Source of the DNA: Metopolophium dirhodum
Taxonomy: Eukaryota; Arthropoda; Insecta; Hemiptera; Aphididae
Direction of reading: 5' to 3'
Assembly: GCF_019925205.1 (NCBI RefSeq)
Contig: NC_083565.1
Coordinates: forward strand, 35,554,241-35,618,240
DNA: 64,000 nt
The translations under genes and the position numbers were made by a program. Under the pieces are notes generated by a model that saw nothing but the letters and a program-made list of their open reading frames with translations, did not search any database and was not told where the DNA came from. Below are positions 38,601-50,439 of the stretch, in pieces. Numbering within the stretch: the first letter of the stretch is position 1; each line of letters starts with the position of its first letter.

Positions 38601-41600
38601 TAAAAACAACAAACAATTATCATTTAAAATATTATATTCAACTATTAACTGTTTTAGATTTTAGAATTTAATGAACCTATTTAAAGTTAAAATATTAAAA
38701 TTATATATATACATACTGAACATCAAAAGTTATAAGTAAAAGTATAAAAGAAATTGACTTAAATATCACCAACTAAATTAATTCTTTAATATCAAACTCA
38801 CCATTTATTATAAATGGTTGTCGATGTGCAGAATGAATAAAAATAATTATCAATATGTTTATTTTTAAATAAATATGAAATATAAATTAATAAAAAGTAG
38901 GATACCTATTTTTTTATATTTTAATTATTTAGGTAAAAGTCACAAATGAATAGAAGTTCAAAATTTAAAAGGTACTATAAAAATCCTATTGGAAAAATAG
39001 CATATTACCTATAGTATATATGGATGAAAAACACATACAAGTTGAGTGGTAAGAAACTTGTTATTGCTTCAAAATCTAAGCACTAAAAATAGGTTTTGGT
39101 AGAATTATTACCTACCTATATTCTCAGTTTTAAAATATTACTTACCAATTTCTTCATTGGAAGTATCCATTTCATAACTTAATGCAACAGACTTAGCTGA
39201 ACCTAAAAATTATAAGGATTATTAATATGCATATGTTGTTGATTAAAAATAAAAATTGATAAAAGTTTTTATTTGTGTCTAATCCAGTGATATTATGAGT
39301 GGTATATTTAGTTTTTACCACAAACAAAGATAAATGTTTGTTTTAAATTTACTAGGGCCCTAGAAAGACTACCATTATATATGTTCTAAAATTACTTTTG
39401 AAATTCCTATGTTAAATACAGAATTAAATTTAAATGTTGAGTACTGTTATTTATGAAATATAAACACACCATTAATGTTTGATAAGTGTAATTAATGTAT
39501 TCCACATAGGGACTATATAATAATTATGTATTCTGAATACTTATATAAAAAATATAATATTATACACAACTATTCCCCGCATAAACTTAACCTGTAGACC
39601 AGAAGTTCTCAAACTGTGTTGTTCATAGGTTGTATTAAGTTTTGAAATATTTATATATTTTTTTATAATATAAAATATATTAACAATAGATAACAATAAC
39701 ATATTTATTATATATAAGAAAAGAGGATGCTACACCCGCATGTGCTGTCTCCGTCTTACAAATGTAAAACAAAGCAAAAACTATTTTACAGGGAAAACAA
39801 CTGAGTAGGCTACAGTCAAAACTAAGAAACCACAACTAATTTCCACCACATAAAAAGGAAAACTGTGAAATATCGTTTTTATTTTTTAATATCGGAACTA
39901 CAAAAAAGTTATTTAAGTTTGAATAACACAAAAATAAAGGATTTTGAAACAATAAAAACTTTTTTTTTCTTATAAGTGATATTATCAATGATTTTAAAGA
40001 TGTTCTCAAATATATTGTATATAAATTTGGTTTTAACTATCACTACAGGTTAGGTTAACCTAACCTAACGGTTCTATCCCGCTCAAAACAGTTTTTGTTA
40101 GGTTGTACATTCGTAAGACACATACTGGTGTTGCGTCCTCTTAAGTATAAATTCAAGTGATTACAGTGTTTACTATATTGTACATACATTAATGTTGGAA
40201 TTTAGTTTTTATCATTGATCATTATCCACGACAATTATAGGGATACTAATGACTTGTCACAGCGCCACTGTCAGTCTAAAAGTTATCACAAAGATAGCGA
40301 TCAACAATGAAACAAACAAATAATGGTCATTAGTTATGTGTGGGTCGCCATAATTTAAGCATTTCCCAAAATGAATCTAACCATGTAAAGTTTGGGAATC
40401 TCTGCTGTAAATATTTGAAAATAATTGTAGGTAACATAGTAGATAATACCATATGTAATATGTCAAAAAATGAAAGTGAATTTGTTGCATTTTTATCAAA
40501 TTGGAGAAAAACTTAACAAATCTGAACACAATAGAAGTTTAATTACATACTGACATGCAGGTGCGAATTCAGGGGGGCTATGGGTGCTCGGGCACCCCCC
40601 TGTCGTCTAAGACACTCGAAGCCACTAATAAAATAAATTTGCATACAAAACTATATAATCTAAAATAGAAAGGTGTAACCATTTTTAATTTTAGATTCTG
40701 AGCGGAACGATGTTTGGATGATATGTTTTTTATAAATATTTTGAATGTTTTTTTTTCAGTCATCACCATATTTGGGGCAGTACAACTGCTTCGATTTTCT
40801 TCAACAGTATCTCGACCAATTGGAAAGTGAATCTAGTTGGTTCATTCAGAAGTCCAAAATTTAAAATTCCAATAGTTTTAAAAGTGCCGGAAAAAACAAA
40901 ATAAAAATTAAGGAAAAACCAAAATTTTGGTTTTTGGTGTAACTCTAAAACAAATAATCGTAGATATATAAAATTTTCACTGAATGTCAATATTAGCATT
41001 TTCTATACACAATAATTTGACTTGTTTTGAATGGTTTACAAACATTTTCAGTTCCCAATTTTGTTAGTTTTTTTTCTATAGTCAATAATATTTTAAAGCT
41101 TGAATATTTATTATATATTGTTTCAATAGCAGTTGAAAAATATTAAAAATATAGTCACAATTTTTTCTTATAAGCAATTTAAGTTCAAATTTTGACTAAC
41201 TACGTAAAAATCACGAAATGTGCGAATTATTTTGAGTTAGAAATTCATAAAAAATGTTTATTTTTAAATCTAAGTATCTAACATTAAAAATTTAATACAA
41301 GATTCCTCATATGTATGTCTACCTTTATCAAAAAAAAATATCTACCGGAAAGTCAAATTAAATTTTTCATCATTAGATATTCTTTCGGTTTCTCATGTAT
41401 AGGCGTGTATAGCGATTTTTTTATTTTGTTGTAATTCAATAATTAAAACAGGAATAACTGTATACTTGAAATTTACACCATATAACAATTTATCAATTCC
41501 CATACTTGATAAAATGTACAAAATATTTTGACCTGTTTTGAGTAGCTTACAAACATTTTAAATTCAAAATTGTTTTAATTTTTTTTTTTCTAACTCAATA

Positions 41601-42719
41601 AAATTTTAATTGTTGGGTCAAAAAGCGTCAAAATGTAATACAAGGCTCCTGCTATATTTTTACTTAAGCAGTTGAAAAATGTTTAAAATACATATGGGCA
41701 CAATTTTGTTATAAGCATTTAATGTTTTGAATTTTGGCAACATTATCAAATTTTAAATTTTAAAATTATTTTGTAGTTAAAAATGTATAAAATGTTTAGC
41801 TAAGGATTGAAAATTTAAAAACTAAGTTCCATGTTAATAGGTAATAAATATTTTATTCACAAAAATATCATCAAATATACTTATTAATATTATAGCCTGA
41901 ATGACTGTCTTCACTCAGAATCGTTTTTCTTATACAATGATATTATATCATTGAATTCAAATTTAACACCATCCATTACAGACTACAGTGATCCAATTGT
42001 AACCTACTGTACAGCAAAGTAATACCCACTTTTCCACCTTTTTTTGTTTGAGCACCCCCTGTTAAAATCTTTTGGATAATTCCGTGCCTGCTGACATGTA
42101 TATAGTTTAAATTGTCTATAACATAAAATTAATAAAAGAATGGTTTCCCTGCTGAGTCAAACAGGACGGTGTCGTGACATCGAACAATTTCTGGACGTGT
42201 ACAAGGAAAACGTACTTTAATACATTAAAAAATTGACTCTTATAGCTAGCAGCATATTTCTTTACATTAACATTTTTTAGGAATATTGATTGTTATATTG
42301 TGTACACTCGTCAAGTAGTTAAAAATAACTAATTTTGTTATAGTGATTTTTGATGGTCCAAATTTTAAATAGTGACCTAAGGTAAACAGAATTCCGAGTA
42401 TGTGGCCTATAGTTAGAATATGAACTATTTAAATTGAATAAATGATCATTGATCATAATTAATTAACAAAATTAAACAAAAAAACTGTTGATATAAAACA
42501 TAATCACTACTACCTAAACTGTCTTATACAGTTTGAATATTATAATGCAATACAAGACCCATTAGGGTTATATACTTTAGTACAATGAAATTAATGTAAA
42601 AGAGGGTTAGTGACTTTCCAACTGTCAATTAACAAACTAGGTAGGTACCAATATATTTTTTATGAATATTAATAATTTTAGTGCTTACTCGTACTAGTGT
42701 TATGTATCGAGGACTCCAT
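32673..42719 (-). CDS. Giant CENP-T-like protein with tandem repeats
   Basis: The exons are 42719-42689, 39202-39146 and 38599-32673. All junctions are GT-AG and in frame, giving 2004 residues starting MESSIHNTST. Most of it is Ser/Asn/Thr/Lys-rich and probably disordered. Residues about 240-630 hold four repeats of 116-120 residues, each with a KFSxKxIxVxxSxFDNII motif. Residues about 860-1510 hold six to seven near-identical repeats of 102-104 residues rich in SKHSTS, GRRSSSRNKSS and SLKSNESQKTQSK. The last 143 residues (1862-2004) are different: compact, Tyr/Leu-rich and helical. They include MLRYHMARYHIIKDTFDYLG and IPMEYYNKLVPG, aligning with the final histone-fold helices and the LPLEYRQ.LIP tail of CENP-T. 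CENP-T partners CENP-W and carries NDC80 to the kinetochore. Family length is usually 500-700, so this is about three times larger. The assignment rests on the C-terminus only; an unrelated fold is possible. Confidence 0.68.
34150..36110 (-). repeat. 312-bp coding tandem repeat array
   Basis: The coding sequence of the CENP-T-like protein repeats with a period of exactly 312 bp. The word GACGAACTACGTCTTCCTGA starts near 34357, 34669, 34981 and 35293. Weaker copies follow near 35599, 35904 and 36102, where spacings shrink to about 306 and 198 bp. The first four copies are nearly identical in DNA as well as protein, pointing to recent unequal exchange or gene conversion. Spacings remain multiples of three. 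Confidence 0.88.
36820..37960 (-). repeat. About 350-bp coding repeat array (four copies)
   Basis: A second, older array in the same gene. The block reading ATTGTTTTTCGGCTGAACTTG on the plus strand (ATTGATTTTTTGCTGAA and ATTGTTTTTAGGCTGAA in two copies) recurs at 36841, 37198, 37546 and 37906. The spacings are 357, 348 and 360 bp, all multiples of three. Each unit encodes SSNNIxD.SK.EVLTHKFS followed by the F-[DE]-N-I-I motif. Confidence 0.85.
39721..40144. mobile_element. TTAA-type MITE (subfamily B) in CENP-T-like intron
   Basis: The left end AAGAGGATGCTACACCCGCA is followed by TGTCTCCGTCTTACAAATGT. The right end is GGTGTTGCGTCCTCTTAA. The arms pair over AAAACTGTTTT-like and TTTTTATTT strings. 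The right TTAA is intact and the left one is mutated. It lies in intron 1 of the CENP-T-like gene. Confidence 0.7.
40558..42090. mobile_element. hAT-like element with perfect 8-bp TSD
   Basis: A 1533 bp insertion with ends CAGGTGCGAATTCAGGGGG and, inverted, CAGGCACGGAATT...AGGGGG. It is flanked by CTGACATG on both sides (40550-40557 and 42091-42098). Inside are the dispersed-repeat blocks: CTGAGCGGAACGATG near 40700, ending inverted at CACTCAGAATCGTTTTTCTT near 41915, and the module with AAAAATATTAAAAATA. No transposase remains, so it is non-autonomous. It sits in intron 1 of the CENP-T-like gene and shows that the large repeat family moves, at least here, as a hAT-type element. Confidence 0.85.
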
Positions 42720-43790
42720 TACAAAATTACGAATTAACGACGATTGGTATTGTTCATTTGCTCGTGATCTGTAGTAAATAAAAATGAGTTTTTAAGTGTT
42801 GTTCGGTGTTAGTTTAAGACAAATGCATAATAAAATATTATAAAAGTATACAATATCATACCCAACAACAATTTGCCGCAGACCGCAGTAAAGCTTGGCG
42901 ACAATGAGTAGTTACCGCTTACGACTTATGAATATTCTAAGACATTCTTAGACCGCAGAATATGACAATGGCAAGACCGTGGTTTAGGGGGTACATTCCA
43001 TAGATTGAAGAACAGTTGAACATTTCATCGGATAAATTGTCGATTGACAATTATCAGTAAACACTAATGCACTATGAACAGTGATAAGATTCGAAATTTC
43101 AACGGAAATTCAAGTGAAATCGTAGTTAGAATTCAGTGTAGCCAATTCGGTTCTGTGCCGTTGAACAACACGTAATATTTTCTGTTTACACCGATTTTTA
43201 GGAGTTCGATATAGGCAATATGAAGACTGGAAAGAAAGGACGCACCAGCCGAGCGGCAAGCAGTACCGTAAGGGGCAAGGGCCTATTATACAGTATACTT
43301 ATGTCACCGTATACCGTGTAAATCGTTTACCATAATCGTAGGCGTTATTGGTAATAGCTAATAACGTATTTTCCGACCGATCGGGTACACATACGTCATA
43401 CAACGAAACGACATTGTTCTCACGACATATGCCACCAAAAAACCCATTATGAAGCTATTGTGTAGCAAGTCTATAGCTTTTATCGCGGGCCTGGCGCGGC
43501 GACTGAAAAAAAATTTTCGTAACGAAAGAGCGTGATGTTATTATTATTATTATCTGCGGTCGTCGGCTATTGGCGATTGAAAGCTTATCAATTATCAGGC
43601 TGGCAGTGGGTGGGTCTGTAACGGGGAACCACAAATTAAAATATTGTTTTATATTAATTGAAATATTAAATATTAATTAAAATATAAATGATACACAGCG
43701 CCCCGTAACATCTTGTCACTTTCCATCGCCAATTATTGTTTGTAGGTAGCAGGTAGGGAAAGGCAGGGGCTATAGACGGCGTATTCGCCT
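42720..43790. promoter_or_regulatory. Upstream region of CENP-T-like gene
   Basis: The region just before the start codon at 42719, partly CpG-rich (43190-43520). A possible divergent first exon begins at 43220 (separate entry). The word GTGTAAATCGTTTACCATAA near 43316 recurs at 44719, so the two sites may be ends of one repeat. No promoter motif can be named. Confidence 0.4.
43220..43267 (+). CDS. Possible first exon of a divergent gene
   Basis: An ATG in fair context (CAATATGAAG) opens 16 codons, MKTGKKGRTSRAASST, and then meets a strong donor, ACC|GTAAGG, at 43268. It is basic, CpG-rich unlike the surrounding repeats, and lies 500 bp head-to-head from the CENP-T-like gene. No continuing exon was found on the plus strand within the window, which is all repeats and minus-strand genes from here on. 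Unspliced, the frame runs to a stop at 43321. It may be an orphan exon or chance. Confidence 0.25.
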
Positions 43791-43794
43791 CAAA

Positions 43795-43945
43795 TAAAAA
43801 ATGCATTGGTTTATTATTATATCGGAGCAGCTATACACGACGGGCGAAATACGAAAGCCGACCGGCGTTTTCTGCCATGGCGGAAAACCCGACGTATTAC
43901 GCCCGTCGTGTATAGCTTCTCCGATATAAGCCAATGCATTTTTAA
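43795..43945. repeat. GC-rich long hairpin
   Basis: Inverted repeat with arms of about 55 bases: AAAAAATGCATTGGTTTATT, TATCGGAGCAGCTATACACG and ACGGGCGAAATACG pair with the inverse at 43893-43945. The arms are separated by a 30-40 base spacer that is itself palindromic (GTTTTCTGCCATGGCGGAAAAC). The arms carry few mismatches. This could be a small MITE, a cruciform or a source of double-stranded RNA. Confidence 0.75.
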
Positions 43946-43998
43946 TTTGACGGAAAACGCTGCGGAAAACGTTGTGAAATACCTAAATGTACCCAGTG

Positions 43999-45720
43999 GC
44001 GACAGTGGCGTGCCCTGGGAATTTTAAATGGGGGGAACAACATTTTTTTTTTAATAAACAAAAAAAGAGGGTAAGTGGAAGTCGCTCTGCTGAACAGTAG
44101 GTGACTGTAAATTTGAATTCAATTATATTTATCATGTGTGCAAAAAACGTATCTGAGCAGAGACGGTTTGGCAGCCTAAGATATTTTATATTACATTTAT
44201 ATTGTTATTTTTAATATGTATACATTTTTAACAACAAAATTATTTTAGAAGCTTGTGGTTTTACAATAGTATTTATTTATTTTTTTTTTTTCCTGGATAC
44301 AAAATTTCTACCGGAAGGAGTGCTTTGATTTTAACATGTAGTTTCTTAAAATTTTAGCAAATTGGATCAAGATGGTGCTTTAAACAGGTAATTTTTCGAT
44401 TTACTAAATAGTAATTTAATGCTACGGGAAAACCCAACGACAGATTACGAAAAACCGCTAAAGACATGATTTTAATTTCAGCTAGCGCTTTTTTTCATCA
44501 CCATAGAAATTAATATTACAATATTAATTCAACTTAAAGGCCTATAGGTAATAAATAATATAATACGTAACTGGTACGTGTGTAAGTACCTACTACCTAC
44601 TTATTTTAGTAATAGACAATAGTATAAATTTCCTGAATAACTTTTTACTCAACCACCCATTTTATGTGGTTCAAATGAACCACCTTAAGTGCGTACTCGG
44701 CGCCATATTCCGTGTAAATCGTTTACCATAATCGTAGGCCCAAATAGCGTTAAAGATTGGTGTGGGGAAGGGGGGGGGGTTAAAGCTAGAACCTAGAACA
44801 TAGAGTAATATTACTCTATGAGCTAGAAGCTACGAATTAAGATATACCTACTACTCAATGAAGCAGAACAAATACTGATTTGAGCAAATTTAGGTTTCAC
44901 CATCGTTCTTTACTTGTTGAAATACATATTTCAAAAAAAAAAAATCGGAAAAATCGAGTGGGAGCTAAACTGCGAATATACAAAAAACAGACATTTTCGA
45001 AACAGCGTTGAAAACCACGTCTTTTTTGAAAAAAAATTTTGAAATTCATGAGGGGCGTGTTGAAGTTTATTTTAGCCTGTTTTGCGAATGCGTAAAAAAC
45101 TCAGAATTCGAAATTTCCATAAAGCTAAAACATGGAGTAATATTACTCTATGATAAAAAAGCTACGAATTAAGATATACATACTTACTACTTAATGAAGT
45201 GAAATAAATAATGATTTGCACAAATTTTGGTTTCACCATCGTTCTTAACTCGCGGTTGCTTATAAAAAAAATAGTGGCTATGAATTTTTAATATTTGTCA
45301 AATATCGTTGTAACAATATAATATTTGGAGCCTTGTATTAAATTTTTAAGCTCTTTTACCCAACAAATAGGTACATTTTTATTGAAATTCACAGGAAAAA
45401 AACTAAAAAAAATTTAAACGGAAAATGTCCGGAAACAGTTTAAAACAAATCAAACTGTGTATAAAAAACGCTGGTATAAACAACCAGTAAAATTGACATG
45501 TGTTTATGTTCATTTGTTTTAGAATTACACCAAAAAACCAAAATCGATTTTAAAAAAACCAACTTTACGTTATTTTTTACGCGCTTTTGAAAACTATCGG
45601 GAATTTTAAATTTTAACCCCCCAAATGCACCAACTAGATTCACTTTCCCATCGAACAATATCCTGTTGAAGAAAATCGAAATAGTTTTACTGTCCCAAAC
45701 TTTAGACGGACACAAAAAAA
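43999..45720. repeat. Composite dispersed repeat block
   Basis: It starts CAGTGGCGTGCCCTGGG, a hAT-like end matching the inverted CGCCACTG at 51223-51230. An end module lies at 44060-44200. Positions 44340-44540 are the inverse of 2060-2260. A direct duplication with TTACTCTATG followed by AGCTACGAATTAAGATATAC occurs at 44800 and 45134 (period about 335 bp), each copy running to GGTTTCACCATCGTTCTT. Positions 45240-45710 are an inverted copy of the large repeat. Confidence 0.65.
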
Positions 45721-45769
45721 AAGGTGGGCAAGTTGGTGTCGCTCGGCTGTACAGTAGGTTACAAATTGG

Positions 45770-46123
45770 CAGTGTTCGGATTAGAGAAGTACTTTTTTAT
45801 CTAGATAAAAAAAGATACAATTATTTTTTAAATGGTTTTAAATTTAGGTATATTTTAGTTGGGCACTAGGAACATAATAATAATGATATAAATAAAAATA
45901 ATTACACTATTTATAAACCATAAACTTTGTTTGAGAATCTGTATACATTTTTAAAAATGCGTTTGTACAATTTCGCGATTTTTATCAATAAAAAATGTAT
46001 CTAGATGAATTTATTTAGATTATTAAAAAAATGATCTAAGACGAACGTTTAGATACCTTGTAACTATTTATTTAAATAAGATATAAGATGAACAAATAAT
46101 TATCTAGATAAGTCCGAACACTG
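45770..46123. mobile_element. hAT-like MITE with 8-bp TSD
   Basis: A 354 bp insertion with ends CAGTGTTCGGATTA and, inverted, CAGTGTTCGGACTTA. It is flanked by CAAATTGG (45762-45769) and CAAGTTGG (46124-46131), a target duplication with one mismatch. The interrupted sequence is the end module seen uninterrupted elsewhere, as GGTTACAAGTGGGTCACTG near 60850. TATCTAGATAA words lie just inside both ends. Confidence 0.85.
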
Positions 46124-46131
46124 CAAGTTGG

Positions 46132-49100
46132 TCACTGTAATGGATTGTATCAAATTTGAATTCAATGCTATAATATCATTGCATAAGAAAAACGATTCTG
46201 AGCGGAGACGGTGAGTCACTTTGGATATTTTATATTATATTTATAATAATGTTATTACTTATTATTAATACGGTAGCCGAATATTATAAAATTACAACAA
46301 AATAACTGAAATCGTTATTCTGGGTTATTTGATATGTCATTTCCTCCAAATTTAAACATAAAACAACTATAAAAAAAACTGTATTTTTATATTTTTGAGA
46401 TTTTTTTGGTTACAGAATAAGATACTTACGTTGATATTGTTGTAAGTTTTCAATCCTTAGCTATAAAAGTTGAACATTTTAAAAATTTTGAAATACGCAA
46501 TAATTTTAAAATTTAAAATTTGTCAAAATTCAAACTTTAAATGCTTATAAAAAAGAATTGTGCATAGGTATTTTTAATATTTTTCGACTATTATTAAAGA
46601 AATATATCCGGAACCTTATTGTATTAAATCTTCACGCTTTTTGGCCAAACAAATAAAATTTTATTGATATTTATAGAAAAAAAAATTGAAATTTGAAATT
46701 GACAGTGAACAGCTCAAAACAAGTCAAAATATTTTGAAAATTTTATCGAGTATAGGAATTGATAAAATAAACATATGAATATATAATATAAATCTCAAGT
46801 GTCTACGGTTATTCGTTTTTGAATTTCAACAAAATAAGAAAATCGCTACATGAGAAATCAAGTAAATATAATATATTAATATCTAATCTTGCAAAAATAT
46901 GAACTTCAAAATGTCATAAAAAATTTAATTTGATTTGCTTATGGACATTTTTTTTTGATAAGGTAGACAAACTTAAGAAAAATCTTGTATTACATTTTCA
47001 AGTCTTATATTTAAAAAAGAAAATTTTTATGAATTTCTCACTCAAAATAATTTGCTCGTTTTCGTGATTTTTCCGTATTGTATTAAGAATTGGACTTGTG
47101 ACAAAATTGTGACAATGGATTTTTAATATTTTTCAAATATTGTTAAAACAATATATTAGGAGTCTTGTATTAAATTTCCAAGCTTTTTTACCCAATAAAT
47201 TTTTTTTTATTGACATTCATAGAATAAAAAAACTAAAAAATTTGAAACTGAAAATATCCGTAAACAGTTCAAAACAAATCAAATTTGTTTATGAATAATT
47301 TACACATTTTCGTGATTTTTACGTAAATTGTCAAGATGATAACTTTAATGCTGCTTATAAAAAGAAATGGTGACTATGGATTATTAATATTTTTCAAATA
47401 ACATTGTAACAATTTATTAAGAGTATTGTATTACATTTTCAAGATATTTTACCCAACAAATTATATCATTTTATTGGCATTCATAGAAAAAAAAAAAATA
47501 AGAAAATTGGAAAATGAAAATGTCCATTAAAAGTTTAAAACAAATCAAAATAATATGAAAATTTTATCGCGAATAGAAAATTCTAATATACACAACCAGT
47601 AAAAATGTTCAACCATTTCATGTTTTTACGTTAATTTGTATTAGAGTTACACTAAAATTGATTTTGTCGAAAACCGATTATGCGTAAAATTCCCGTTTTT
47701 CCTTAATTTTTATATTGTTAGGTTAAAAGTTAATTTGAAAAAAAAAAGTAATGAGTTAATTAACTTTTAACTCGTTAATGCCCAGCCTTGACTATAGGTA
47801 ACAGGTAGCTATATTTTAACGAGTTGAGCACAATGATATACAATTATAATTTATTGGTCAGACTTAGTTCTAAGGTTGAAGATTGCAATTTTGAGTATTT
47901 TACGTCTACACAGATTATTCCACGAATCTACTCAAAAAAGTACATTTAAAACTATATAAATACTATGAAATTATTTATTTTCATATATGCTTGCATTTAT
48001 ATACATGTAAGTACCCTACTTACATTATACATTATACAGATCACAATGGTTGGACTGAAAAATGTTTTTATGATATAGGTAAACCAAATTTTTGTGGGTT
48101 GTTTGGGGGGTAGGTAAATGTTTCAATTTTACAAACAAACATGACCAAATTAAGCCACTAGCTGTACAGTAGGTTAACAGTGGGTCACTGTAATGGATGA
48201 TGTTAAATTTGAATTCAATGATATTATATCATTGTAATTTGTAAACGAAAAACGATTCTGAGCGGAGACGATTTGTCGAGTTACTGAGCTTAGGACATTA
48301 TTATTAATATGGTAGCAGTAGCAGTTGAATTTATATTAATTGCATGTTATATAATATATTATTATCATATTTCAATATTTGTATATAATAATATACGAGA
48401 AATTTCAAGTACCACGAAAAATATTTTTAAATTACAACAAAATAGTTATTCTTGGTTAATAGTTATGAATGTCAATAAAACTTTATTTGTTGGGTAATAA
48501 AGCTTGAAAATTTAATATAAGGCTCCTACTATATTGTTACAATGGCATTTAAAGTTCAAATCTTGACAAAATACGGAAAAATCACGAAAATTAGCAAATT
48601 ATTCTGAGTTGAGAATTCATTAAAGTTTTTCTCAATATTTACAACATTGGATATTCCCTCAATTTCTCATACAATGTTTTTCTTATTTTGTTGCATTTCT
48701 AAAAATAATAATCGTAGATACTTGAAATTTACATTATTATAAAATAAACATATTTTTTTTTTTTTGATAAAGGTACACAAACTTAAGAGGAATCTTGTAT
48801 TACATTTTCAAATTTTAGATTTAAAGAGAACAACTTTTATTAAATTCTAACTCAAAATAATTTGCTCGTTTTCGTGATTTTTAAGTATTTTGTCAATATT
48901 TGAAGTTTTAATGCTTATAAAAAAAAAGGTGGGCAAGAGGGTGTCGGTCTGCTAGTCTGCTGTAAAGTAGGGTACAAGTGGGTCACTGACCACTGTAATA
49001 GATTGTGTTAAATTTGAATCCAATGATATATTATCATTGCATAAGAAAAACAATTCTGTGCGAAGACGGTCAGTCAGCCTAGGATATTAAGTAATTTATA

Positions 49101-49510
49101 CATTATAAGTAAAAACCTATTTACGTGGCACCTGTTTTAAATTTTCAAGCCTTAGATATAAAAGTTGAACATTTTATACATTTTTAACTACAAAATAATT
49201 ATTAAATTTTAAATTTGATAAAATTTGTCAAAATTCAAACTTTAAATGCTTATAAAACAAAATTGTGCATATGTATTTTTAATATTTTTCAACTGATATT
49301 GTAACAATATATCAGAAGCCTTGCATTTAATTTTCAAGCTTTTTTACCCAACAAATGAAATAAATAAAAGTAAACATTTGAATTTCAAACGCTCATAAAA
49401 ATTTAATTTGACTTTCTTATAAATATTTTTATTTAGATAAAGGTAGAAATCCTTACAAAAATCTTGTATTACATTTTAAAATATTTGAAATAATTCTGTA
49501 TCTATATTTA
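46132..49510. repeat. Large dispersed repeat, several nested copies
   Basis: At least three partial copies of the module family are joined: about 46.13-47.7, 48.16-48.93 and 48.93-49.5 kb. Each new copy is announced by the end module (CTGTACAGTAGG, ATTTGAATTCAATG, AAAACGATTCTGAGCGGAGACG). The internal module with TTTTTAATATTTTTCAAAT and TTACCCAACAAAT recurs at about 46.56, 47.13 and 47.36 kb. A truncated end of the 811-2055 element lies at 47.71-47.79 kb. No open frame survives. Confidence 0.65.
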
Positions 49511-49867
49511 TATATAATTATTATTTATATTAATATATAAAGAGAAAAGATTTATATGTTAAAATTGTTCTTGATTCAATGTTTACCAGCATAATAAAAT
49601 AGAGGAGTTTATTTCTTAAATGTTAAAATAACATGATTTGGCTGAAAATTAAATAATTTTTTTTTTTTACTATTTTAGATTTGGAGTAAATAGCAATTAA
49701 TAATATATCTACTGTAGGTTTTACAATGTGTGGTTTTTTAGAATTATTTTTTGTTTTATTGTTTAAAATATAAACATTTTGTATTATTAAGTATACTTAT
49801 TCCAAGTCCAGCGGTTGATGTCAAACATAGAACTTTACAATACAAAATGTTATACGTTATAAATTAT

Positions 49868-50420
49868 CATATGTTAATCTATTTGTACGCGATAATACCA
49901 ACTTAAATGCCACTAACATTTCGCCAAAACCATCAATAATCCATTTAAGAGCCCAATCTACCATTTTTTTTACACATGTCAAGGTTTCAGTAGCATTAAT
50001 TAAGTCTATTATATATATATAAATAAATAAGAAAAATTAGTCATTTATGTATAATAATAATAAAAATTAACAAAAAATGTATAAATATACTTTTACTTTG
50101 GGTCATGAATATATGTATCAATTAATAAGTTATACATTTCTGAATGTATATTCTTTATCATTATTTAGATCCCATAAAACATCTAGCATCAGTCAAAGAA
50201 GTTTGTCTTTCCTTGTTGAGAAGTAAGTTTCATCAATGGGAATGGGTTTGACGACCAGTAAACCTATAATTTACATATTTAATTAAATTTGATAATTAAT
50301 ATTACTATGATCAATAAATGTACATACTGTAGGACATCCAGATTCTTTTAACAGTCAATTAAATCAGCAACAAAATCAATATATATGGCCATCTTTTCAC
50401 GGCTCATGTATGGGTTAGGT
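49868..50420 (-). pseudogene. Remnant of a multicopy coding repeat
   Basis: On the minus strand several stretches read as protein with in-frame stops between them. From 50405 the frame gives MSREKMAIYIDFVADLIDC. After a splice-like junction near 50325 comes VVKPIPIDETYFSTRKDKLL (50260-50200), and then LMLDVLWDLNNDKEYTFRNV. An acceptor near 50007 opens TCVKKMVDWALKWIIDGFGE, which ends at a stop near 49868. The same DETYFSTRKDKL segment is found, also broken, near 55700 and 63720. I do not recognise the family. Multicopy status suggests a transposon gene. Confidence 0.4.
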
Positions 50421-50439
50421 GGCTCATGTATGGGTGGTG

